NCBI GenBank assembly: GCA_034008185.1
Contig: CM067083.1
Span: forward strand, 115,962,837 to 116,026,836
Length of the DNA stretch: 64,000 bases
Direction of reading: 5' to 3'
From: Gorsachius magnificus
Taxonomy: Eukaryota; Chordata; Aves; Pelecaniformes; Ardeidae
How positions within the stretch are numbered: the first letter of the stretch is position 1; the number at the start of each line of letters is the position of its first letter. The notes below the pieces were generated by a model. That model saw only the letters and a program-made list of their open reading frames with translations, did no database searches and was not told the origin of the DNA. Both the position numbers and the translations under genes were made by a program. Of the stretch, positions 36,891 through 49,600 are shown piece after piece.

Positions 36891-39800
36891 ATGACTAAAT
36901 TGGCATGATGACCACGGGCTATTGTCACTTTTGCAGGAATTAGCGCCACCAAGGAGAAGACCATGAAGGTGACTGCAAAGTTATAGGGTCCCAGCACCTC
37001 TTCCACAGAACCGTACAATTGTCTACCTTTTGCAGTCTCTTGGAACCTGTCAGGAGTTTGCTCCTAACTCGGCAGTGATGGAGACAGGAAAAAACTTCTT
37101 CAGATTGAACGTCACTGAATGTCAGCATGGAAGTATTAGGAGATACACATACCATTATGAATTGTCATTGCAATAACCATGCTGATGGAGAACTGTGTGG
37201 CATAATTACTAGCAGGTAATTAGAAGATTAGCCAAAGTGTGAGAGTTTTTATTTGGTGTTTCGCATTTGGGAAGCAACAGAACACTTAGGTTTTTGTCAG
37301 AAGTGTGAATTTTAGACTTGAAAGGGAGTACAGTTGCATATTTCAGATGTATAGAGAGCTGTATCTGTTGAAGTCCTATGCCTGTCACTGCTCCTTTCCG
37401 GCCATGCCTCTAACTGGGAAACCAAATGTGGCCAGCACCCATTTCCTATCGCCAAGACCGGCTGGCCTGGCCTAGCTCACATCCACACCCTACAGCTCTC
37501 CCACTGTCTAGAGCAGGACATCATAATAAAACTACTTACAGGCAATAGTCCCTGACCCATGCCCAAAGTGTGCTTGGGAACAGTTCTGGAGGAGTATTAG
37601 CTGGCCCAGACCAAAACTATACCAGGGACCATTGGACAGGGTGATGGTGCAGTCATGTTCTGGTGCTAGGCGCAAGCCCACTCTTTAATTCAGCAGTCTA
37701 AGGAAAGCTGTATGACCTTAGCCAAGAGGTTTTGGCTTCTTTGTTTCAGTTAAATATCTCTGAAGTAGAAATAGCAGCATTTTTGTTTCTTGTGCATTTA
37801 GAGTTTTTAGAATAAAAACTTGTGAATTATTTGAGCCATGCTTCAAAAAAGGCCACAAATTTGATCCATATCTCGAGGCCTGGTATGCAAATAATTGTAT
37901 GTGAATTGTGGCTTAACATTCATAAGGTGTTGCTCCTCTAGCTGATATAATTTTTCTGCTTCCACCTCTCATATGCTAATGTGTAAATGCTGTACCTAAT
38001 GAATTCCAAAATTCCAAGGAACTTGCTTGATGTGAATAGAGAGAATGTTACTGATTTCACATAAAAAAACAGGGTGTTTTAAAAGTTATTCCTTGCTGTC
38101 TTTGATGCGAAGTACCTAACAGTTATGGAACAGAAAACAGAGACTGAAGAACCAGTTGCGCAGTGAAGATTATTTTATTCCCAGCTTCCACTGTGTGTTT
38201 GCCATGAGCCAGAGAAGGGGCATGCAGGCTCCTGGGTCGGATGGAGCTGAGCACCCCAGAAGATTTGGTTTGGAGGAGAGGAGGAACAAGGGAAGACATG
38301 TACAAAGAGCATGGCTTGGGGAAGAGAGGGAAACCCCAGGTATGTGGAGAGCAGGAAAGGCGACATGGATAGGGAAAGGTAAAGGATGAAAAGCACTCAC
38401 AGTTCCTCACATGGGGGGAGAGAGATCCTTGAATAAGGGCAGGTGTAACAGTGGGCGTATGCTGAGGTAATCTAATAGATAAGGCTTTTATTAATTATTA
38501 AGCTAACAAATGTTTTCTGTCCTGTTAAACAGCACAGGTTTTACATAACCGCAGTTTACATCTGCATTTTCCCTCTTTCAAGTATCTTCAACAACTTTCC
38601 TTTCCTTGATTTTGGCAAACTGGGAAGGGTTGTTTGCAGGGGTATCTGGATGACTACAGGGTTTTCTCTGACAGTGAACAGATTCCTGCACTGCTGCTTC
38701 TTTTTTTTTTTTTTTGCAAAAAAATGCTTTAGGATATTTATGCTTCTTCCTTGATTTCAAGCTCAGATACATAGCAACAGGACGTGGTATCCTAACACCA
38801 TTGCTTATAGGAATTGCCCCAAATGATCCAGTGTGCATCTACCATTTCAGTCCTAATTTTCCTCTGGGTAAAAGTGATAGAAGTCTTTATTTTAAATTAT
38901 ATTTTTTGTTGAATGTTGCACTCCGTAGCAATGATTGATGACTTTGTGCTTTAAGAATTTGTTTAAAAATATGCATACCATTACAGGTGGTTACTTCAGC
39001 TACATACATTTAAAGAAAGATATTTAAACATAGAGGCCTGGGTTCAGGTAACCGAATTAAGGTGCCTGAGTTAGGATCACAGCCACAGTCTGCTCTCTTT
39101 CTAATTACTTTCTAATTACTGGCACCACCAGGAGTAATTCAGTCTCCTCCAGCAGCTGAATTGCTCTCTAAGATCTGAACTACTTTCTGCAGATACCTGT
39201 CTGCACCGACTGGTGGGCGAAGGCAAAACCAATCCCATTCATGACCATGCTGCCCCAATATGGCATGAACCCAGGCCACTGTGACCAGGACTTTTAGGTA
39301 GCTAATTACACTTCGAGTGCCCATTTTTGCTGTCTTAGAGGAGCTGACTTTCTTAGCTTTCAGCTTCTTTTAGAATATCTCAAACTGCATGTTGTGGTAG
39401 ACTTGGCTATGCTTTTACCTAAAATACTTTCTGATTCCTGAGTCTGTCTAAATAGATAGAGACAGCAGTTGTAGACAGCTCCGCGGTAAAAAAGCAGGGT
39501 GATCCTCCATCGTGGAGGCAGGGAACAAGGAGAAGTCAGGTCACTAACCAGACCCCCATCCTAGACATCTCTGTTTGCTTTGTTGCTTGGCTCTACCACA
39601 CGAGAGTAGTTGATACAACTTCTTCCTCCCTGGTTCACACTGGTTGCTTCCTGCGGCATTCTTTACTACCTGTAGTAGCCCCAAAGGGTTTCTTGATAGT
39701 TTTATGAAAGTTTTCCATCCTGAAACACAAATTCACTCTGGCAGCCATATTGAACTCTTCACCCTTTATCTTGCACTGGGTCAGACCAATACAGGGCAGC

Positions 39801-42035
39801 ACCTCTGTGCCATGAAATGGAGGATTGGGGTCTGTTTTCCCTCCGTACATGCTCTGTCTTCATTTGCAATGTGCAGACCTGTGCTCATCTACAGGCAAAA
39901 TCCTCCCTGTCTTATACCTGCGTAGCCATGTCGATTTGACTGTGGTTACAAACGATAATGAAATTAGATCCAATGATACTGGGTGGATGGAAGTGAGAAT
40001 GATATTTTGCTATTGTGCGTGTACTTTTAAATGAAAGAGAAAAAACAGATTATATCCTTTAAAAATGAAAAACAGACTTTAAAAAGTTGGTCTATAGATT
40101 TTTTTAAAGTGTAGTTCTACTGACAAAGCTTATAAAAACATTCCAAAGTAATGTAGTGTGATGACCCTTGCTCATAATCACAGAAAATCTCTCCAAGTTT
40201 TTGATTTTTTAATAAGCCTATCATTAATCTTCAATGTAAATAATATAGATTTTATGAAGAAAGCTCACCAAAGTTCTTGGAAACCTTACAAGACATTTAA
40301 CAGCTGAACAGTGTATCTCACAAATGGACTTTAAAGGTGCTCTTTCAAACTGAAGCCTTTATTTGATCTGGTTTTATAGTTAGCAATTGCTTTGGTCTGA
40401 AACCTCACCCATGCTTTCCAACTAATAACCAAAAGAATCCTGAAATATAGCACTTGTTGGAGGTACAAAATGACAGCCCCTGAACCAATTAGTATTACTC
40501 TTAGACTCTTGAGGTTGGATTTATTATTTATTCTAAGACTTCCTAATTTACCAAACTGCATATGTGTGTATTCTGAACAAAGTAAACTACAGGATTAACA
40601 GTATTTAGTATATGTAATAAACATGTAGCTGAAGTTATGGATTTTTAAAATTTTCTTTTGTGCTTTTTTGTTTCTGTTTTTTTTTTAAAAAAAAAAAAAC
40701 ATTGAGCATTACTCAAATGTTTTCCCCAATAACTTTAATCTGGATTTCCTTTCTGATAAAACTCTGGTTGTTTGCAGATCCACCCGTCAGTTTTATGAGG
40801 ATATCTCTGAGACATCACAATTATAAAACAAACTGGAAGGAAGAGCAGCTGTACTTGCAAACAAACATCACAGGCACAATTAATCTGCTTAAAGGGTTTA
40901 TGAGGGGAAGCATAAAATATCAAATAAAGGGTAATGGGAAATATTTAAAAAATGCTGAAGCTGGTAACAATCCACAGAGCAGAGCAGCCAGTGCACGTTC
41001 AGGAAACAGAATGTAGCTAGTAACTCATTTGGTTGGAAGCCACCAGCTCTCTACCTCCCAACCTGAACTGCAGGGCTGTTTCATGTTTCTAAACCAGATA
41101 TAGTTCTAGACATATATATACTCCATTTACTTTGTAGATTACAATTTAAAGGATATTCTTTTTTTAAAAGTGAGGATGGTAATAAAACCGTAAGAGGCCA
41201 ATTTTGTTTGCTGTTGTTCAACTTAAACCTAGTATTATCCCATTCTTGTGGTTGAAATTTATGTCCCTGCTTAGATAAGAGAAAAACATATACACGCACA
41301 TGCTCTTTCACGCTCTCTCTTGCTTTTGCTCATGCACTTACACCCACCCCCATGCCAACAAGCATACTGGAAATGAGCATTGAATCAAGCAGGTGTATGA
41401 TTATTTTGGATACTTTTTAAAAATGTCATAGCATACTTTAAGATAAAAAAAAAAAGGAAAGATTGTTCTATACCTAACAGCAAACTTTATCTTCAACTCC
41501 AAACCCCCATTTTAGAATCTGAAGTAGTTGGATAATGCATTTGTGATTTTCTTATGTTAACCTTAACAGAAAGTTTCAGCATGTACCAAACTGAAATAGT
41601 TTGGTGTATATATACGAGACTGCATCTCCTCATGTCACATGTAAAGCATATTTATCTCTTTCTCTCGCTGTTCATAGAGTTGTATAAGTACCAAAGAGAC
41701 TTTGGTTGTCTGGTCAGCTGGTTGTTGTATTTCTGCCATATTTACCATATATTTTAAAAATCTCTTTAATTTGGTAGAAATGTGCATTAGTGGATAAATG
41801 TTGGTGTTCATACGATATAAATTTCCGTTTGCCCAAGAGATGTTTTGTTCAAGATACACCACAAATATGATCAGAATGGTTCTTTAAAGAAGAAAACCTC
41901 TTGCCTCCTCTTATAGGAACACAAGGCAAGAAGGTTCCTTTTTTTATCATAAAGTTCACTTGGCTTTGGTTGTATCTAAGTTTTTATCAACAGACTATGA
42001 ACTTGGGACACTTCCTACAAGTTGGTGGAATGTCA
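36891..42035. other. Mostly unassigned DNA
   Basis: No gene seen. It includes a purine-rich segment at 38190-38400, open in all minus frames and one plus frame because it is poor in stop-forming words. It also has a T15 run at 38701-38715, a T/A homopolymer junction at about 40677-40700, and a doubled TTTCTAATTAC at about 39098-39120. A possible old CR1 scrap at 39771-39800 is listed separately. Confidence 0.5.
39771..39800 (-). mobile_element. Possible very old CR1 3' end scrap
   Basis: The minus strand reads TATTGGTCTGACCCAGTGCA, resembling the 3' UTR of old CR1 families, as does the plus-strand remnant at 45.1 kb. Only about 25 bp are convincing, so chance similarity is possible. Confidence 0.3.
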
Positions 42036-42475
42036 CATAGAATCATAGAATTATTTAAGTTGGAAAGGACCTTTAAGATCATTGAGTCCGACTGTTTACC
42101 TAGCACTGCCAAGTCCATTACTAAACCATGTCCCTAAGCACCTTGTCTACCTGTCTTTTAAATACCTCCAGGGATGAGGACTTGACCACTTCCCTGAGCA
42201 GCCCGTTCCAATTCTTGACAACCCTTTCAGTGAAGAAATTTTTCCTGATATCCAATCTAGACCTCCCCTGGCATGACTTGAGGCCATTTCCTCTTGTCCT
42301 ATTGCTTGTTTCTTGGGAGAAGAGACTGACACCAACCTCGCCACAGCCTCCTCTCAGGCAGTTGTAGAGAGCAATAAGGTCTCCCTTCAGCCTCCTCTTC
42401 TCCAGGCTGAACAACCCCAGCTCCCTCAGCTGCTCCTCGTAAGACTTGTGCTCCAGACCCCTCACCAGCTTTGTT
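42036..42475 (-). mobile_element. CR1 LINE, 5'-truncated, minus strand, intact terminal frame
   Basis: The plus strand begins with CATAGAATCATAGAATTATT (reverse complement of the CR1 tail). The 3' UTR has the form TTGGAAAGGACCTTTAAGAT, like the copy at 3.0 kb, so these two probably belong to the same or a close subfamily. Homology runs to GCAACAAAGCTGGTGAGG (read on the minus strand), where it is truncated. The insertion is about 440 bp. Confidence 0.95.
42121..42465 (-). pseudogene. CR1 ORF2 last 114 codons
   Basis: The minus-strand frame is open from [20 protein letters not shown] at its 5' end to the natural ORF2 stop, ending [17 protein letters not shown]. It aligns residue by residue with the last third of the frame at 2312-2999, for example GEVGVSLFS against GEVGVGLFS and [13 protein letters not shown] in both. 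All catalytic regions are missing because of 5' truncation, so it is a fragment, though undamaged by frameshifts. The shared frame and few differences suggest the two copies are of similar, fairly recent age. Confidence 0.92.
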
Positions 42476-45029
42476 GCTGTCTCAAAGGAAGCTGTGAATT
42501 AGATTTTTCTTGTTTGAGCTATATAAGCACGGAGGGTTTCATCACAGGGACAGTTCCAATTTAAACTTTGGTTTCAACGGGTGGTTTAATTAGTGGTTTT
42601 GAAAGGACCTGTCTGTGCTTGATTCTGAACTCACTTAAATTGATGCAGTTGTATAAATGCAGTATGAGATCCTGTCTCATACCTGTAAAGTGGTTACTTC
42701 TTGCTTATTTTGAGAAAAATTAAAATTATTAAAAAAAGTTAGCAGAGAAAAAAAATGAACCTTCAAAAAATAAAATAAAAATTCATGCAAAAGAGCAACA
42801 GTCCAATGAATTTTCCAAGAAGATGAAGGCATAGTGCCCTTGGATTTCTGCCTATTTGTGCACATGAGGAATGTTAGTATCTTGGGATAACCACACTCCT
42901 TGTCATGTATTATGCTTTATATGGACTCAGAACTGTCATCGCAATGCACAGAAACATTTTTTATTTTCTTCACCTGCTCATGTGGCGCACACCTGGGGCT
43001 TGCTGGCAGCATGCTTGGCTTCAGCGAGCGAAGGAGAGACACTGCCAGGTTGCAAAGCCAGCCCTGTTCCCTTCATGTAAGTTAAGCCAAGTCGATCCCC
43101 CACTGTTTTTATGGAGTGGTTAAGGATAGGGCTGAAAAAACTTTCGCTTCTACTGAAAATTCAAAAATGTGGGGGACAGTAAACTTCTAGAGACTCAAAC
43201 AGAACCGTCAGTGCTTTGCTTAGACCTTTAGAGCAGAAGTCCCTCTCCTTTGCCTGTTAGCTCCATAGTTTACCCCTGGTGACCCCTGAGTTTTCTGTCT
43301 TTACAACATAAGCAGTGTTGGTGCAAACTGCCTTGCCAGGTGCGGCAACGAGCGGACCTTTAGAAGTTGGCTAGATGGCATAGCACTCTGCTGTTGCTCA
43401 ATTAACGTAATAGTTTGGACCGAATCCTTTGTTGCTGGTTAGTGCTTCCTGGAGTGAAGGAAGTGTCAGCTGTGTATTGCTCAGAGCTGGCTGAAACATT
43501 TATAGAGGAACTGAAATTTTCATTGATTTGAGTTCATGGTTATTACATAAAAATGCATGGCTTCCAGCTAGTTTTTTTGCATTAGTAAACATTTTGTTGA
43601 AATGCTTTCCAGTGTCCAGTTGTCGGTCTCCTAGGCCTGAAAGCTGCAGGAGAATGGAAACAATGAGAGAAGAAGCTGTTGGAAGGTGCCTTTTGATGAG
43701 CAAAGAATTGAAACCTCAGTGCTAAAGTGTCTTCTGGACCATGAACAAAGGCCATCCTTACAGGAGGACACACTGACACACACAAATGAGAGTATACGTG
43801 GGAATTAGGGGACTGAAAGCTTATTCCTGTTCAGAAGGAAGAGATGTTACCTCTTTCTCTTGTTGATCTTGTGGCCAACATGTTTGGGCCCTTTGGGGTA
43901 AGGGGAGTCAGAGACCTGTCCCTGCTCATGCTTGCCTACTCCTCATTCACTCGTGTAAATGGATCTTCCCTCCCTTTGCCATAGTGGGACCTGCTTTCTC
44001 AGGAAAAAATGGCTTTCTTAGGCCCCTTTACCACTGCAGGTGCAAAACCTTGTGGTCATAACTGAGTTTGAAATAGGATAATTTTGTTGGTTTATTCTGA
44101 GAAGACAATTCGTGCTTGGAGTAAAGACTGAGATTCATTACTGGCAGCGGTGAACAAATTGAGCACACTTGGCTTTGATTTATGGGTGTGATCTTTGAAA
44201 GTGAAACTCAGTGATGATGGTTATAATGTAAATAATAGCACCAGAAACACCAGTTTGGAAGAATCTGTGTAGCCCTGGCATCCTGTTTCTGCTATGTACT
44301 GCAGTTATCCAGAGGATGGATGCCTATGTGTATTTTTCATCAAACTAATCCACAACTATACAAGTGATCAGAGTATTTTCAAGTTCAGTTCTTTAGGAAC
44401 AGCATTCATATTTCAGTAATCCCTACACGGCTGACTTGGACAGAAGTCTTCCCACACACAGTGTGTGGCATTCTGCTGCTGCAAAAACAAGGGTGTTTCC
44501 AGTTAAAATTTGGCCTTTGCATCGAGTCCATCCTTTGGCAGAAGAATTTATATTATGTCATGAAGAAGTCCAATAATCCTATAAATGCACGTCTTTGAGG
44601 TATGGAGCTTTTTTAAAAATAGGAATATTTACCATGTTATCAACATTTATCCAGCTGGTCAGAAAATGAAAAGACAGAGAGTGAGAGAACATGCAAGTAT
44701 GTATGTCTTTAGTAGATTATTGAAACAAGCAGCAGAACGATTCAACTCTCTTGGGCCAATTCCATGATGTTTTAAAAGCAATGTTTATTACAAAGCATGG
44801 AGTTCAAGCTGTGGAATTCATCTCTTTGCTTCCTGCCTCTTTCCACTCACACCCGCTGACACACACCAAATTCGGTACCTTCAGATACGGTAGTGGGAGT
44901 GGGACTGACAGGACCTGTTTTAGGGATAGAAACTCTCTGTATAATTTAAGACCTGACTGAGGATTTGGATTTCAAAGTTCATGGCTATTCAGATCCCTGC
45001 TTTTGATTTTCACCCATTCCTATTTATTA
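42476..45029. other. Unassigned DNA, no gene seen
   Basis: All three plus-strand frames are open across about 42905-43080, a GC-richer patch, without recognisable protein content. The rest is AT-rich with short frames only. Confidence 0.5.
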
Positions 45030-45113
45030 ACATTTTTGCTACTGGCCACTGTCAGAGAAAAGATTTTGGACTAGATGGACCTTTGATCTGACCCAGTACA
45101 TCTGTTCTTACGG
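45030..45113 (+). mobile_element. Old CR1 3' end remnant
   Basis: CTACTGGCCACTGTCAGAGA, followed by GGACTAGATGGACCTTTGAT and CTGACCCAGTACATCTGTTC, is the characteristic 3' end of old amniote CR1 families, in plus orientation. Only the last roughly 80 bp are recognisable, and the terminal repeat has decayed to TTCTTACG. It is older than the CR1 copies with open frames. Confidence 0.75.
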
Positions 45114-46204
45114 CAAGTGGTGTGCTGCGCAGGAAGTAGGTGACGCAACTTCACAGATTGCTGGTTAGGTGCAGACTGGAGTTAAAGATGCTTTCTTCCC
45201 CCCCCCAAAGCTGAAGATGTTTTGGACTTTGGCCGCCACATAAATGTCTCTTTCCTTCAGGGACGCCCCAGCTAGCTGTTCTCTGATGGAAGATAAGGAC
45301 TGTTACTAAACCACCCTTTGTCTCACTGAAACACATTTTTTTGCTTCATCCAATAAAATACTGATTTGTAGATCTTTGAAACATTCTGTCTGGTTTATTT
45401 ATTGATTTATTTATCTACACTTCTTGGCAGAAGGACAGAAATTGCTTATTTGTGGGAGATAGATTTTGATTTTTACTTTGAGATCTTCATGACTTACATT
45501 CATTAAACTCTGTGTTTCTGGATTTAAACACCTGGGGAAGGAGGGAAGGGATTCTTGAGATGCTCCACAGGATTCTTTGGCTACATTAGCAGACCAGACA
45601 GATCCGGGACCTCAGCTCAAGCACTGGCGTGCAATCACTCACATTGTTAAGTTGTTCACACAGTTCTGGGCTAGATAGCATTTCCTAGACAGTATCTGGG
45701 TACAGTTTGGGGTTGCTGCAGGCCAGGACCCATTCACAACTGGACATATGATGAGGCCACCAAAAGGGGTAGGGTTTGAATATTCAGCTGTAAGGATACA
45801 TGCTGAGTTGTGATATGCCAGTTCATCTCAGGACTGAGAAAGTTTCTTCCTTACAGTTCTAATCCTGTTGTTTCTGATGTAATTTTCCCACTGTCTTTAC
45901 AAAGCACCAGACCTAGTCTTTATTGTCCCATTTATTTTGCTGTGCTAAGGGATGGACCTTCCCTCTTATTAGGGTGGAGACTTCTAGACCATTTAATCCC
46001 AACAACCTGTTCTTGCAGATGACCATCTTAAATAACAACTTTTTCAAATATATCCCACATAACAAATTCCTAAATTAGTATTTCTTCTCCATTGTTAATA
46101 TCCTTCAAATATTTTTTTATCCTACTATTATATTTTCTTCACCTGGTTTTAATAGTCAATGCTTTCCTAAAAGTCAGTTTCTTGTCATTTCTTTGTTCTT
46201 CTCT

Positions 46205-46690
46205 GAGCAGTCCTGCAGAAAAGGAAAAGACAGAATATCTTTTAACTCAGTGATTCTTCCCTTCTACCTGGCATTTGTGTCACCATATCTGGAGTACTGC
46301 ATTCAGTTCTTGGTTCCCCAGAAAAATAAAGATATGGACATACTGGAGCAAGTCCAGTGAAGGGGAACTAGGGTCTTTCTGCAACCTGATGGGATAGTAT
46401 AGAGAAGGCAGGGTCAGACTCTTCTCAGAGGTGATCAGTGATTAAGTTCCAAGGTGGAAAACCACAAGAAATTTCAACTACATATTAGGAAATAGTTTTT
46501 CACCATGAGAGTGGTCAAACACTAGAACAGAATGTCCAACCTCCAAGCTTGGGGATACCCAAAGCTGGATTCGATGACAGCCTGAGCAACCTGATCTAAG
46601 TTGACCCTACTTTGAGTAAGGGATTGTCTTTGGTTAAGAGATCTCCAGAGGTTCTTTCTAACCTAAATTATTCTATGAGTCTATGATTAT
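46205..46690 (+). mobile_element. Old decayed CR1 LINE, plus strand
   Basis: A 5'-truncated CR1 with many substitutions and indels. Recognisable landmarks in order are TCTGGAGTACTGCATTCAGT (the region encoding the LEYC motif), GGAGCAAGTCCAGTGAAGGG, TTCAACTACATATTAGGAAA, CAACCTGATCTAAGTTGACC, GATCTCCAGAGGTTCTTTCT and the tail ATTCTATGAGTCTATGATTA. The ORF2 frame is broken repeatedly, in contrast to the copies at 2.3 and 42.1 kb. It belongs to a different subfamily, judged by its CTCCAGAGGTTC-type 3' UTR. Confidence 0.88.
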
Positions 46691-49600
46691 AACCAGGAGA
46701 TAGACCTAATGGAAACTTATCTTCTTCTCCCTCACAGATTATTAGCACTTGAGGTTTTTAAGTGCAGAAAAGCATATATGTTGTTACTTATTTGGACTTT
46801 TTCCCCTTTATTTATACCAGGTACATCTACACTCATGTAATTCAACTCTTTTCATATAAAATAGTCATGATTCATACTAAGAAAAGACAATTCCAATGAG
46901 TCATTATTTTTAGTTTGTGTGTTCTTCTCTCTACAGCAAAGTAAAATAAGTACTACTTCTGCGAGTATGGTGCTTGTTTCTAAAAGGTTTTAGACATGGC
47001 TACTAATTTTTGATGCCTCAGGCTCATTTAGTTTAAATTAATTTATTCTATTTAATTTTTTTTTCTTTTGAATTTTGTTGTTGAGGCCTTGGTCAGCTGT
47101 AACTCAATTGCAGTTAACAAAAGTGGCAAATACATCAACACGTCCACCAAATAAAAAAAATAAGTTTTATAAATTGGATATGCAAAACCAGACCCTTTCA
47201 AAATCCAAGATTATTTCTGAAAAACTGATGAGCAGAAGTAAGTAAAACCCAGTGACTGGAATAAGTACAGAATACTATGATTTTATATAATTGCTTTAAA
47301 TGAATACTGATCAAATTGGTGTCAGTTATTTAGACTGTTAGATGAACAGATCCTATTCAGATACTCAGTTCTGGTAGAGATAGGTACTCAAATTACAAGA
47401 TTAACCATAGAAATACTGTGATGAAGAAGAGCAAAGGATGTGATTTATAATGTTAATTCACTGAGCCTGTCTGGTATGAACTAGATGTTCCCTGAAACTC
47501 AAGCACAATCATTCTTTTCTGACTATTTATGGAGTCAATAAAATGAAGGAACTGTGTCTTCCCTCCAGCCAGCTGACCTCATGAGTGTATGTTAGATATC
47601 AGAAAGGGGGATGATGACCATAAAGTAGCATTTTGCAGAAGAAAGAGAGGAGAAATTTAGGATCTCCATTGGTTTTTAGACTTGAAAAAAATCAGTAAGG
47701 GAGAACTCTTTGGATTATAGCTCTGAACATATTCCATCTTTCCTCAACCTCTTTGCATTCTTCCCCTTTTCACAAGTAAATATAAAAACAGAAGGAAGAA
47801 ATGACTTAACTGAAATTATTTTTTTCTTTATTTGAATATTCATAGCTATTGCATGACAGATAATTCTACACGATCTCTAACAACTGCATGCAATGTGCTT
47901 TTGGTTTTGCCTAGCTCTGTGTGTGTGTGTGTGTTCATACATGCACTTGTATTGTGGTGAGTGGGAGTGGGGCCTCCTAGGAAAACACAAAAGGCTGCAA
48001 TCCAATAAAATCAGAACAAGAACACTTACTCTGAAATATCTTGATCTGGTGTTATGAAAATGCTAGAATGTAAATACAAACTATTTTCATGCCAACATCC
48101 TGGCCCTTGTGAAAAGTGGTGTTCATTTCCCAGACCTTTCTCCAGAGTAATCTGCAGTAATTTATAGCCACTGTGAATAGCCACATCTCCTTTGTGTGGT
48201 ACACATTTGTTTGAAAAATTAATCAGTTCCATGAAAGGAATTGCATTTTAGAATGTTTCCCACTGATAGATGACAGAATATACAGTCATTACTCTTTTCT
48301 ATGACTTTCCTAAAGGGCTATTTTCCCCACATTTTTACATCAGGAGGATGGAAGGCTTTTTCAACACCTGCTACAGTAGCTCTAAAATGAGAAGTCAGAA
48401 GACCATCTGCTTGCCGGCCCTTCCTCTTGTTACTATGTTTACATCAACTTCTCTTAAAAACCACCCACTGTTTCCTTAGTAGAAGTGTTCTTCACTTCTG
48501 GAGAGGGAGTTAACTAAGGAAAAAGACATGATTTTGTTTGATGATACCATATGTTTTAATGGAATTATATATGGCAAACCTTGTTAAGTCAACGCCGTTG
48601 TATATTACATAGAGGACATCAGTTGTTAAGAAAGCTGCTGTCATGAAGAACCATTGGGATATTTACTTTTCACACTAAACAGTCACCACAGCTCAAGCAA
48701 ACTGAAACTTCAATGCTAATTTTTTTGGGGGACTTGAAGAAGTGTCAAAGACCCATATGTTCTGACCAGGTTCTTTCAGATGTTCTACATGTGTAGTGTT
48801 TAATGTTTAATACCAGTTTTACTTATCTGAATATTTATGATGTTACATGGGATTTTGGTTTAGCAGAGTGATAGAGCAATGTACTAAAATCCATACACTA
48901 AAAAAAGAGAGGTCAAAATAATTTCATGGAATGATCCCAGAGACAGTGTTAAAATTTGTTAGTGTTTTTCTAAGAACAGTTCACCTTTCCTGGAAGCAAG
49001 GAATGCAGTGGTCTCCATAGTGGATACTGTTATCAAGCTCCATTGAAAATAACCTGCATATTATTATGTGTGGTTAAATTAACTGCTATGTAAAAGAGAT
49101 GGAATGATTTAAGTCACATTTTGAGGATATGCATTGGATATTCATCAGACCTGTTATATGTATGCTGTAGGCTGGATTAATTTCTCCTAATTTTGGCCAC
49201 TTCTATAAGGTCAACTATATTAATGTCTCAAAGATATTTTAGAATACATGTTTAATAATGCTTAGAAACCTACCCATCACTGCATGCTTTCACATCAATG
49301 GGAGTATCACTTCAGAAAGACTGCGGTTAGGAATATGTGTTTCCAACTATAAGCCCTCAAATTATGTATGAGAGAACATCTAGAGCTTTGGTGGATAAAT
49401 GTGAAAGAAAAAAAGGTAAGTTGTTTTGGGTTTTTTTCAGTGCTAGCCAGATTCTGTTAAAATGTTAGAAAGCACACAACAATGATTTGCATTCTTGATA
49501 TGTAACGAATGGGCAGCTACCATCTGTAAATATTTGGTGCTTTATCACTGTCAGGATTCTTGCACTTGCTGCCGTATAGTCATTCCAATGGATGTAGACA

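Noticed and set aside
38123..38410. Overlapping open frames on both strands
   Set aside because: The segment is purine-rich on the plus strand and therefore poor in stop codons in several frames at once, a composition effect and not evidence of coding.
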